A DNA stretch of 6,266 nucleotides from an uncultured delta proteobacterium (GCA_903897985.1 CAIUDS010000316.1:1-6266), one strand, 5' to 3'; shown: positions 1-6,057, numbered from the stretch's first letter. The notes: generated by a model not told the origin, from the letters alone. Numbers and translations are program-made.

Positions 1-16
1 ATCTCGAATGGCCACA

Positions 17-84
17 GTCATTCCCGCGAACGCGGGAATCCAGGTTATTGATAATGCTGGATTCCCGGTCAAGCCGGGAATGAC
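17..84. repeat. Inverted pair of ATTCCC...GGGAAT palindromes (dRS3-like, MITE-like)
   Basis: Two related palindromes face each other. The left arm (17-43) contains ATTCCC-N8-GGGAAT at 20-39; the right arm (57-84) contains ATTCCC-N9-GGGAAT at 61-81. Their outer ends are GTC and GAC and their inner ends CCAG and CTGG, so the whole 68-base unit is one large inverted repeat made of two smaller ones, with a 13-base centre (44-56). The ATTCCC-N8-GGGAAT form is the same as the dRS3 repeat described in Neisseria, and similar elements are widespread between genes in many proteobacteria and environmental genomes. Either strand could fold into one long cruciform or two short hairpins. There is no open reading frame inside, so any movement would depend on a transposase elsewhere. 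The dyad is read directly from the sequence; family membership is inferred. Confidence 0.8.
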
Positions 85-261
85 AGAAAGGGGTGCCGGA
101 GCCATTTTTCAACACCCTGTTAGAGGTTGATAAAAATTTTGCCCGCTTCCCGCTCTTGCCGATGAATCCGTTTTTATGGCCGATCTTGACCATGGCCAGT
201 CCCTCGCGGCCGGCCCGGCCGGAAACTATAAACCCGGTCCGGTTATCTAAATGGAAAGTCG

Positions 262-286
262 TTCCCGGAGTCAAAAATGACGGGGA
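262..286. repeat. Imperfect dyad, possibly a decayed repeat copy
   Basis: TTCCC at 262-266 is followed by GTCA-AAAA-TGAC (270-281) and then GGGGA (282-286), giving a short perfect inner stem with an interrupted outer C/G stem. The outer TTCCC and GGGGA edges recall the 17-84 elements, so it may be a worn copy, but the inner part differs. It may equally be a chance hairpin or a different short repeat family. Confidence 0.3.
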
Positions 287-345
287 TGTTGCCCAAGCAA
301 AATTTCCCCCATAGGGTGGAGGGAATGGAGAGTGAGAGTTTTGGG

Positions 346-364
346 AAACAGTCCCCGACTGTTT
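346..364. repeat. Perfect 8-bp hairpin with CCC loop before the protease RBS
   Basis: AAACAGTC (346-353), loop CCC (354-356), GACTGTTT (357-364) form an uninterrupted 8-base-pair stem. It ends three bases before the ribosome binding site at 368-374, so in the mRNA it would sit directly against the initiation region of the protease gene. It has no T run after it and is not a terminator in the + direction. Short palindromes with CAGTCCCC and GACTG cores often occur as REP-like elements between genes. Whether this is such a copy or a local regulatory fold cannot be decided here. Confidence 0.55.
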
Positions 365-367
365 GAC

Positions 368-374
368 AGGAAGG
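368..374 (+). promoter_or_regulatory. Ribosome binding site fixing the M16 protease start
   Basis: AGGAAGG lies six bases before ATG 381, which is ideal spacing. It decides against the in-frame TTG at 363, which lies upstream of this site, and against the second ATG at 399, whose only purine-rich stretch (GGGAA at 393-397) is one base from the start codon. Confidence 0.8.
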
Positions 375-380
375 AATAAC

Positions 381-3209
381 ATGTCAACCTTTGGGAATAT
401 GAAAAAAATAAGTCTGATTTTGGCGGGAATGTTCCTGGCTTTGGCCATGTCCGGCGCGAACCAGGCTGCTGAGGGTTCGCGCAAATCTTTTTCCGACCTG
501 TTCAAATCCAAGAATGTTCAAAAGGCGGCGAATATGAAAGTGTTGAAATTGGGGAACGGCCTGCAGGCGGTGATCGAGGAAAACCATTCGGCGCCGGTGG
601 TGGCGCTCCAGGTTTGGGTCAAGGCCGGGAGCGCGGACGAGAGCGACGACCAGGCCGGGGTGGCGCATCTGATCGAGCACATGATCTTCAAGGGCAGCGA
701 GAAATTCGGCGTGGGCGAGCTGGCCAATACGATCGAGTCCAAGGGCGGCGAGATCAACGCCTTCACCGACAACGATTTCACGGTCTATCATACGGTGATT
801 GCGAGCCGGTTTACCGAGCTGGCCCTGGATTTGTTTTCCGATTCGGTCCTGCATCCCAAGTTCGACTCGGAGGAACTCTATCGCGAGCGGGAGGTGGTTC
901 TGGAGGAAATCCGGAGACAGGGGGACAATCCCGGAATCCAGATTTACCTCAAACTGATGGGGCTGGCCTATCAAGCCTACCCGTACCGTCGTCCGGTGAT
1001 CGGGTACCAGAATACGGTCGGGTCGTTCGAGCAGGAACAGCTTTTGAAATTTTTCAATTGTCATTACCGGCCCAAGGACATGATCGTGGTGCTGGTGGGG
1101 GACATCGGCGAAAAAGACGCGGCCGGCCTGCTCAAGAAATATTTCGGCAAGGAAAAGAACCAGGCGGAAGCGTGCCCCGCGGTGAACCCGCGTTCGGTGT
1201 CCGAGCCGGAGCAGGCTGAATTCAAGCCCGGCATCAGTCCGGGAAAACTCGAGCGCGCCTATATCAGTCTGGGCTGGAAGATTCCGGGCTTCGGCGCCGC
1301 GGACATGGCCGGGCTGGACTTGCTCGCGTCCATCCTGGGCCAGGGCGAAAGCTCGCGGCTCACCGAGAATGTGCGCGACTCGAAAAAGCTGGTTGACCAG
1401 ATCTGGGCGTATTCCAACACCCCGGTCGGGCCGGGAATCTTCATCATCGGCGCGAGCCTGGACCCGGCGAACCTGGTCGGCGCCGGCTCGGAGATCCTGA
1501 AGCAGGTGGACCGGATCCGGGACCAGGGGGTTTTTGACTGGGAACTGGAGCGGGCCAAACGCCAGCTCGAGAGCGATTCCATTTATGCGCGCGAGAGCGT
1601 GGAAGGCCGCAGCCGGAGGCTGGGCTTCTTTTCCGCGGTCGCCAACAATCCGGATTATGAAAAGATTTACCTCGACCAGGTGGAAAAGGTTGACGCCAAG
1701 GAAATCCAGCGGCTGGCGCAGAAATATCTGACCGTGTCCCGGCTCGCGTTCGCGGGCATGGTTCCGGAAGGAAACTATCAGCCGGACCTGGAGGGGAAGC
1801 TGAAAGCCGCGCTGCTGGAGGAAAGCGGCCGGAAAGCCGCGCCGGAAGTCGCGGAAAAAGCCGGCACGGTGGTTTCCGCCCGGCTGTGGCCGATCGCGTC
1901 CTATGCCGGATCGGGCGCCCTGGTTTCCGATCCGAAACGATATGTGCTCGCAAACGGCATCCGTCTGATTGTGCGCGAGAACCATTATGTTCCTCTGGTC
2001 TCGGTCCGCGCCGGCTTTCCGGGCGGGGTGAGGTTTGAGGACGAGACTAATAACGGCGTGTTCAATTTCATTGCGGAGATGCTGACCGAGGGGACCAAAA
2101 CCCTGAGCGCCCAGGAAATCCACCGCCGGATCGAGGCGCTGGCGGGAAACATTTCCGGTTTCGCCGGGAAAAACACTTTTGGCGCGTCCCTGACCATCCC
2201 CAGCGCGAACTTCGATCCCGGGCTCGAGCTTTTCAGCGACCTGGTCCAGAACCCCGGCTTCCCGGACTCGGATGTCAACCGGATCCGGTCTTTGATCCTG
2301 GCCAGCCTGAAGCGCGAGCAGGACCAGCCCCGGATCATGGTCACCAATATGTTCTTGAAAACCCTGTTCCATAATTACCCCTACCGCTTTGACCCGCTCG
2401 GGACCGAAGCCGCGGTGAAAAAGATCAACCGGCTGCGGCTGCTGGAAACCTATCAGCGTTTTGCCGGGCCGAACAACCTGGTGATCGCGGTCTCGGGGGA
2501 TGTGAACGCGGAGCAGGTCAAGGCGCGGATGGCGCAATTGTTCGGCAACTGGCAGACGGCTCCCGCGGCCATAACCGCGCCTCCGCCGGAACCGGCCTTG
2601 CTGGAGCCGCGGATTTCGGAGACCGAGCGCGAAGGCATGCAGGCCCAGATTATGATGGGATGGCTCGGGACCACGGTTTCGGCCTCGGACCAGCCGGGCA
2701 TGGATGTGTTCAGCGAGGTGCTGGGCGGGATGAGCGGAAGACTGTTCCTCGAATTGCGCGAGAAGAAAAGCCTGGCCTATGAGGTGAGTTCGTTTCACAT
2801 GGAAGGCCCGGAGTTGGGATATGTGGGCGGGTATATCGGGTGCGCGCCGGAGAAGAAGCAGGAAGCCATTGACGGGATGAAATCGGAATTTGAAAAAATG
2901 AAAAGCGCGCAACTGAGCGACGAAGAATTGAGCCGGGCGCGGAACGGCTTGATCGGCGGCTATGAAATAGACCTGCAAAGCAACATGAGCGTGGCCGCGC
3001 ATATGTTCATGGACGAGGTCCTGGGTCTGGAGTTCGGACACTGGCAAAAATACGCTTCCCGGATCGAGCAGGTGACCGCGGGACAAATCCAGGGACTCGC
3101 CAACAAATATTTCGGACCCGGTTACGCCTTGGTGGTGATCAATCCCAAGCCGGCCGCAAACGAGGAATCGCCCGCGGGTCCGCCGGATTCGGAAAATCCG
3201 GATAAATAA
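381..3209 (+). CDS. Secreted two-half M16 (pitrilysin-type) zinc metalloprotease
   Basis: A 942-residue zinc endopeptidase of the inverted-motif M16 family, which cleaves peptides and small unfolded proteins inside a clamshell chamber. Residues 7-29 form a Sec signal peptide (MKK, then a long hydrophobic run ending ANQA), so it should act in the periplasm. The order is M16 (about 50-200), M16_C (about 215-400), a second M16 (about 515-655) and a second M16_C (about 680-870), then a Pro/acidic tail. The zinc motif HLIEH gives H96, E99 and H100, with E176 as third ligand and E169 as the accessory acid. In the second half the same positions are N562, A565, E566 and S642, all at a constant offset of 466 residues, so that half cannot bind zinc. 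Conversely R793 and Y800, the substrate-binding pair, are in the C half, while the N half has R332 and D339. The length resembles E. coli PqqL; many bacteria encode the two halves as separate genes. The family is certain; the substrate is unknown. Confidence 0.95.
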   Translation: MSTFGNMKKISLILAGMFLALAMSGANQAAEGSRKSFSDLFKSKNVQKAANMKVLKLGNGLQAVIEENHSAPVVALQVWVKAGSADESDDQAGVAHLIEHMIFKGSEKFGVGELANTIESKGGEINAFTDNDFTVYHTVIASRFTELALDLFSDSVLHPKFDSEELYREREVVLEEIRRQGDNPGIQIYLKLMGLAYQAYPYRRPVIGYQNTVGSFEQEQLLKFFNCHYRPKDMIVVLVGDIGEKDAAGLLKKYFGKEKNQAEACPAVNPRSVSEPEQAEFKPGISPGKLERAYISLGWKIPGFGAADMAGLDLLASILGQGESSRLTENVRDSKKLVDQIWAYSNTPVGPGIFIIGASLDPANLVGAGSEILKQVDRIRDQGVFDWELERAKRQLESDSIYARESVEGRSRRLGFFSAVANNPDYEKIYLDQVEKVDAKEIQRLAQKYLTVSRLAFAGMVPEGNYQPDLEGKLKAALLEESGRKAAPEVAEKAGTVVSARLWPIASYAGSGALVSDPKRYVLANGIRLIVRENHYVPLVSVRAGFPGGVRFEDETNNGVFNFIAEMLTEGTKTLSAQEIHRRIEALAGNISGFAGKNTFGASLTIPSANFDPGLELFSDLVQNPGFPDSDVNRIRSLILASLKREQDQPRIMVTNMFLKTLFHNYPYRFDPLGTEAAVKKINRLRLLETYQRFAGPNNLVIAVSGDVNAEQVKARMAQLFGNWQTAPAAITAPPPEPALLEPRISETEREGMQAQIMMGWLGTTVSASDQPGMDVFSEVLGGMSGRLFLELREKKSLAYEVSSFHMEGPELGYVGGYIGCAPEKKQEAIDGMKSEFEKMKSAQLSDEELSRARNGLIGGYEIDLQSNMSVAAHMFMDEVLGLEFGHWQKYASRIEQVTAGQIQGLANKYFGPGYALVVINPKPAANEESPAGPPDSENPDK

Positions 3210-3216
3210 AATTTAA

Positions 3217-3232
3217 GGTCCGGCTCGGGACC
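3217..3232. repeat. GGTCC-N6-GGACC dyad after the protease gene
   Basis: GGTCC (3217-3221) and GGACC (3228-3232) pair across six bases, starting seven bases after the protease stop. No T run follows, so it is a poor terminator alone. The same arms and spacing recur at 4361-4376, at the end of the xylF-like coding region. Confidence 0.45.
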
Positions 3233-3236
3233 AAAG

Positions 3237-3273
3237 CCTCATCCACGGCTTCCGTTGGAGGAGCGGTGTTTTT
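3237..3273 (+). terminator. Possible weak terminator of the protease gene
   Basis: CCACGG (3243-3248), loop CTT, and CCGTTGG (3252-3258, one bulged T) form a stem that CCT/AGG (3237-3239 with 3259-3261) extends after a bulge. Five Ts follow at 3269-3273, but seven bases separate them from the stem, which is long for an intrinsic terminator. The location between a stop codon and a new promoter is right; the structure is mediocre. Confidence 0.3.
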
Positions 3274-3274
3274 C

Positions 3275-3304
3275 TTGACAGGGCCGTTCCTTTGCGGCTA
3301 AGAT
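3275..3304 (+). promoter_or_regulatory. Sigma70-type promoter of the xylF-like gene
   Basis: A perfect -35 box TTGACA (3275-3280) is followed after 18 bases by TAAGAT (3299-3304), which matches four of six positions of the TATAAT consensus. Transcription would start near 3311, leaving a leader of about 40 bases before ATG 3350. This suggests that the xylF-like gene, and possibly rsmI behind it, is transcribed independently of the protease gene. I see no clear operator dyad in the short leader. Confidence 0.65.
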
Positions 3305-3338
3305 AAACTTAAGGCCGAAGAGTTGATTCATAAACCAA

Positions 3339-3344
3339 AGAGGA
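3339..3344 (+). promoter_or_regulatory. Ribosome binding site fixing the xylF-like start
   Basis: AGAGGA sits about six bases before ATG 3350, and a signal peptide begins exactly there (MKKRALVL). The upstream in-frame TTG at 3323 lies before this site and would add a charged stretch in front of the signal peptide, so it is not used. Confidence 0.75.
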
Positions 3345-3349
3345 TAACG

Positions 3350-4564
3350 ATGAAAAAAAGAGCGCTGGTTTTGGCTGCGGCTTTGGGGGGGCTGATTCTT
3401 TGCAACTCTCCGCTTTGGGCCCAGAGCGCGGGCAAGCAGGTGGTGGTGGGCGCGCTGTTCGACCATTTGCGCGAGCGCTGGGCGCGGGACCGGATCGCGA
3501 TCGTGAACGAAGGCGCGAAACAGAACGCCAAGGTCCTGGTCAAGAGCGCGGAGAGCAATGATGACCTTCAAATCCAACAGGCCAAGGAACTCCTCGACCA
3601 AGGCGCCAAGATCCTTTTGGTGGTTCCCCATAACCTCAAGAAAGCCGGCGAGATCGTTAACCTCGCCCACGCGCGCGGCGCCAAGGTCATTGCCTATGAC
3701 CGCATCATCCGCGATTGCGACCTCGATTTCTATGTTTCCTTTGACAACGAGAAAGTGGGCGAGCTGCAAGCGAATTATGCGCTGGCGCAGGCGCCCACGG
3801 GGAACTATGTGCTGCTGGGAGGATCGCCCGCGGATTTCAACGCCGTGACGATCCGGAAGGGGCAGTTGAAGGCGCTCGAGCCCGCGGCCAAGGCCGGCAA
3901 GATCAAGATCGGCTTTGACCAATATACCGCGGACTGGAAAAGGGATAACGCCAGAATAAACATGGAGACCGCATTCAAGACGCTGAACGGCTCGGTCGCC
4001 GCGGTGCTCTGCGGGAACGACATCCTGGCCGGAGGCGCGGTCTCGGTGTTGGAGGCCAAGGGCATGGCGGGCAAGGTGGTGGTGGTTGCCCAGGACGCGG
4101 AATTGGAGGCCCTGCAGCGGATCGTCAAAGGCGCCCAGGCCATGACCATTTACAAACCGATCCCCAAGCTCGCCGCGGCCGCGATGGAGGTGGCGGTGAA
4201 GGCGGGGCAGGGCGAGAAGATCAATGATTTGATCAATAAGACCGTTAACAACGGGTTCAAGGAAGTCCCCGCGATCCTGCTCGAACCCATGGCGGTTGAC
4301 AAAAACAACCTCGAGCAGACCGTGATCGTGGACGGCGCTTTCAGCAAAGCGCAGGTCTTTGGTCCCCTGAGGGACCGGGCGGTCCCGATTTTTGGCCGCC
4401 GGTCTCGGAAAATATCATGGCAGGATTTCTTCTGGTCGTGGCCACTCCCATCGGGAACCTGGAGGATCTGGGCCCGCGCGTCAAAGAGGCTTTCGCGCAG
4501 GTTGACGCGGTTTTGGCGGAGGACACGCGGCGGACCCGGAACCTGCTTTCCCATCTCGGCGTAA
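3350..4564 (+). CDS. xylF: XylF-like periplasmic sugar-binding protein with an abnormal 3' end
   Basis: The solute-binding component of a pentose-type ABC importer (Peripla_BP_4 fold). Residues 1-24 are a signal peptide ending LWA; LILC does not make a proper lipobox. The mature part follows E. coli XylF closely: HLRERW (39-44), AYDR (D117, R118), SFDNEKVGELQ (D132-N133-E134), GGSPADFNA (157-165), ND (223-224) and YKP (K269). Where XylF has QW before its GW, this protein has QY, so the sugar may not be xylose. Homology ends at about residue 337 (QVF), the normal length. The frame nevertheless stays open to residue 404, and the last 66 residues are Arg- and Trp-rich and overlap rsmI by 148 bases in another frame, which looks like non-coding translation. 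One C fewer in the CCCC run at 4364-4367 would bring the TGA at 4368 into frame. No ATPase or permease gene adjoins it, so it is an orphan here. The family is secure; the annotated end is doubtful. Confidence 0.85.
   Translation: MKKRALVLAAALGGLILCNSPLWAQSAGKQVVVGALFDHLRERWARDRIAIVNEGAKQNAKVLVKSAESNDDLQIQQAKELLDQGAKILLVVPHNLKKAGEIVNLAHARGAKVIAYDRIIRDCDLDFYVSFDNEKVGELQANYALAQAPTGNYVLLGGSPADFNAVTIRKGQLKALEPAAKAGKIKIGFDQYTADWKRDNARINMETAFKTLNGSVAAVLCGNDILAGGAVSVLEAKGMAGKVVVVAQDAELEALQRIVKGAQAMTIYKPIPKLAAAAMEVAVKAGQGEKINDLINKTVNNGFKEVPAILLEPMAVDKNNLEQTVIVDGAFSKAQVFGPLRDRAVPIFGRRSRKISWQDFFWSWPLPSGTWRIWARASKRLSRRLTRFWRRTRGGPGTCFPISA
4371..4393 (+). terminator. Intrinsic-terminator-like hairpin between the xylF-like gene and rsmI
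   Basis: GGGACC (4371-4376), loop GGGC, and GGTCCC (4381-4386) form a 6-bp GC-rich stem followed by GA and five Ts (4389-4393). A further GGTCCC at 4361-4366 can pair with the same middle arm across CTGA, so two exclusive folds are possible. If real, the hairpin marks the true end of the xylF-like gene and would limit read-through into rsmI. The stem and the T run are both short, so partial termination at most is expected. Confidence 0.45.
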
Positions 4565-5274
4565 AAAAACCGCTGGAAAGCTTTCACCAGCACAACCAGG
4601 AACAAAAAATTCCGCTCATGCTCGAATGGCTCTCGGCCGGAAAAAAACTCGCGCTGGCCACGGACGCGGGCACGCCCGCGGTCTCCGATCCCGGGGCAAA
4701 ACTGATTCGGGCCGCGCTCGAACTTGGCATCAAGGTCATCCCCATCCCCGGCCCCAGCGCCATCACCACCGCGCTCAGCGTTTCCGGTTTTCCTTCCGAC
4801 CGATTCCTGTTCCTTGGATTCCTCCCCGCCCGGCCCGCGGCCCGCAAAAAAATGCTTGAGCAATACCGGGACTTCCCGGAAACCGTAGTCCTGTTCGAGG
4901 CCCCGCACCGGGTCCGGAAAACGGTGGCCGACCTCGAGGAAATCTGGGGCGATCGAAAAGTGTGCCTCTGCCGCGAGTTGACCAAGCTCCATGAGCAAAT
5001 TGAATTTACCGACCTGGCCGGCCTCCGCCGGCAGCTCGAGCAAACCGAGCCCCGGGGAGAAATCACCCTGGTCATTGCCGGGAAGGAATCCGATTCCTCA
5101 ACGCATCCGCAAAATCTGGAGCCGGACCTGGAAGAATTGATCGCGGCCATGATCGCGGAAGGCAAAACCATCAAGCAGATCATTTCCGAACTCGAGTCCG
5201 CAACCAACCTGCCCAAAAACCTGATCTACAAAAAGGCCCTCGAAATCAAAAAACGGCTTGACCGCGGAACCTGA
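4417..5274 (+). CDS. rsmI: 16S rRNA (cytidine-1402-2'-O)-methyltransferase RsmI
   Basis: Transfers a methyl group from S-adenosylmethionine to the 2'-OH of C1402 in the decoding centre of 16S rRNA. With RsmH, which methylates N4 of the same base, it tunes start-codon choice and decoding accuracy. At 285 residues the length is normal. Family motifs appear in order: VVATPIGNLED (7-17), AEDTRRTRNLLSH (34-46), FHQHNQ (56-61), ATDAGTPAVSDPG (81-93) and IPGPSAITTALS (110-121), all in the tetrapyrrole-methylase-like SAM-binding fold. Further on come LFEAPHRV, CRELTKLHEQ and PRGEITLVIAG, and then the helical C-terminal RsmI domain (about 235-285, with NLPKNLIYKKALE). ATG 4417 gives the usual N-terminus; only a weak GGAA (4407-4410) precedes it, and the upstream gene's frame runs across the start, so initiation may be coupled. 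Transcription may come from the 3275 promoter. The frame is also open upstream without a start codon. Confidence 0.96.
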   Translation: MAGFLLVVATPIGNLEDLGPRVKEAFAQVDAVLAEDTRRTRNLLSHLGVKKPLESFHQHNQEQKIPLMLEWLSAGKKLALATDAGTPAVSDPGAKLIRAALELGIKVIPIPGPSAITTALSVSGFPSDRFLFLGFLPARPAARKKMLEQYRDFPETVVLFEAPHRVRKTVADLEEIWGDRKVCLCRELTKLHEQIEFTDLAGLRRQLEQTEPRGEITLVIAGKESDSSTHPQNLEPDLEELIAAMIAEGKTIKQIISELESATNLPKNLIYKKALEIKKRLDRGT

Positions 5275-5277
5275 TTC

Positions 5278-6057
5278 TCACAATTCCGGAAAGATGAGCG
5301 GCCGGCCGGGATAGATGCCGGGGACGAGCAGCGGCTTGATCTGATAGACCGCGCTGATCATCTCTTTAGTCAGGACCTCGGAAGGTGTGCCAAAGGCAGC
5401 CACTTTACCCCGGTCCAGGACCAGGATCTGGTCGGCGAAGATGCTGGCCAGGTTCAGGTCGTGGGTGGTGAAGAGCACGGACACTTGCGCCTTTTTGCGC
5501 AGTTCGGAGAGCAGGCGCATGAAGCGGATCTGGTGGTGGAGATCGAGGAAAGTGGTGGGCTCGTCCGCCAGCAGAATTTCCGGTTCCTGCGCCAAGGCCC
5601 GGGCCAAAATCACCCGCTGCCGTTCCCCGCCGGAAATTTCGTCAATCCTCCGGTCCGCGAACTCGAGGCAGTCGGTCTCCGCCAAAGCCTTTTGCGCAAG
5701 CTCCAGATCCTTTTTCCCCTCCAATTGGAATCTTCCCAGATGCGGAGACCTGCCCATCAGCACCACTTCCAGGACCTTGAATGAAAACGCGATCTCGCTC
5801 TGCTGCGGTACCACCGCGATCTTTTGCGCAAGTTCTTTCCTGCCATATTGATGAACCGGCTTGGAGTGGACCAAGATACGACCTGACTCGGGCTTGAGCA
5901 CGCCGGACAAAAGCCGGATCAAGGTGCTCTTGCCCGAGCCGTTGGGGCCGATCACCCCGAGCATCTCGCCCGGCTCGAGTCCAAAGCTGACCCGATCCAG
6001 GACTCGAGGTCCGGTGGGAAAAGAGAAGCAGACTGCTTCTGCCTTGAAGATCGTCAT
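5278..6057 (-). CDS. ABC importer ATP-binding protein, FecE/BtuD/FhuC type
   Basis: The cytoplasmic ATPase that drives a type II importer for iron-siderophore, heme or cobalamin. At 259 residues it is full length. It shows Walker A GPNGSGKST (37-45), the Q-loop in VVPQQ (Q85), signature ISGGERQRV (141-149), Walker B ILLADEP with catalytic E166, the D-loop TFLDLHHQ (169-176) typical of the FepC/FecE group, and switch H199 in TTHDLN. All ATPase residues are intact. ATG 6055-6057 is preceded by a strong ribosome binding site and overlaps the stop of the upstream permease as ATGA, so the two are translationally coupled. The gene ends three bases from the rsmI stop in a tail-to-tail arrangement. 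The ligand cannot be told from the ATPase; the binding protein, probably beyond the right edge, would decide it. Iron complexes and B12 are the main options. Confidence 0.93.
   Translation of the reverse strand: MTIFKAEAVCFSFPTGPRVLDRVSFGLEPGEMLGVIGPNGSGKSTLIRLLSGVLKPESGRILVHSKPVHQYGRKELAQKIAVVPQQSEIAFSFKVLEVVLMGRSPHLGRFQLEGKKDLELAQKALAETDCLEFADRRIDEISGGERQRVILARALAQEPEILLADEPTTFLDLHHQIRFMRLLSELRKKAQVSVLFTTHDLNLASIFADQILVLDRGKVAAFGTPSEVLTKEMISAVYQIKPLLVPGIYPGRPLIFPEL

Larger units (their letters stand above)
1..380. other. Non-coding left flank rich in dyads
   Basis: I see no convincing gene in this stretch. A plus-strand frame of 73 codons (93-314) has no good ribosome binding site and a composition that resembles no family I know. 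On the minus strand a frame stays open from 382 to the window edge, but its left part is simply the translation of the ATTCCC...GGGAAT repeats, which commonly gives false peptides. The stretch instead holds an inverted repeat pair (17-84), an imperfect dyad (262-286), a 13-base dyad CCGGCC-C-GGCCGG (210-222), and a perfect hairpin (346-364) next to the ribosome binding site of the protease gene. I found no pair of -35 and -10 boxes I would defend, so the promoter of the protease gene is not located. Confidence 0.6.

Noticed and set aside
105..123. TTTTTCAACACCCTGTTAG as an insertion-sequence end
   Set aside because: It resembles the ends of some insertion sequences, but there is no transposase, no partner end and no target duplication in the window.
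93..314. Plus-strand frame of 73 codons in the left flank
   Set aside because: It has no good ribosome binding site, no recognisable domain and a Pro-rich composition, and it spans palindromic repeats.
1..382. Minus-strand frame open from ATG 382 to the window edge
   Set aside because: Its left part is the translation of the ATTCCC...GGGAAT repeats (HSRLDRESS, DSRVRGND), a well-known false peptide, and its start overlaps the protease start. I recognise nothing in the rest.
384..3086. Antisense open frame of 900 codons opposite the protease gene
   Set aside because: It is in register with the sense codons and exists only because TTA, CTA and TCA are not used there. It has no family features, while the sense strand carries complete M16 motifs.
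3401..3403. Lipoprotein anchor at LILC in the signal peptide of the XylF-like protein
   Set aside because: The residue before Cys18 is Leu, not Gly, Ala or Ser, and a normal signal-peptidase I site (LWA) follows.
3239..3922. Minus-strand frame of 227 codons opposite the xylF-like gene
   Set aside because: It overlaps a clear signal peptide and binding-protein sequence on the other strand and shows no domain of its own.
4296..4324. TTGACA inside the xylF-like gene as an rsmI promoter
   Set aside because: It encodes VDK of a conserved stretch, and there is no -10 box at 16-18 bases.
4150..5043. Minus-strand frame of 297 codons opposite rsmI
   Set aside because: It is a shadow of the coding bias of rsmI and the xylF-like gene, with no motifs, while rsmI is complete on the plus strand.
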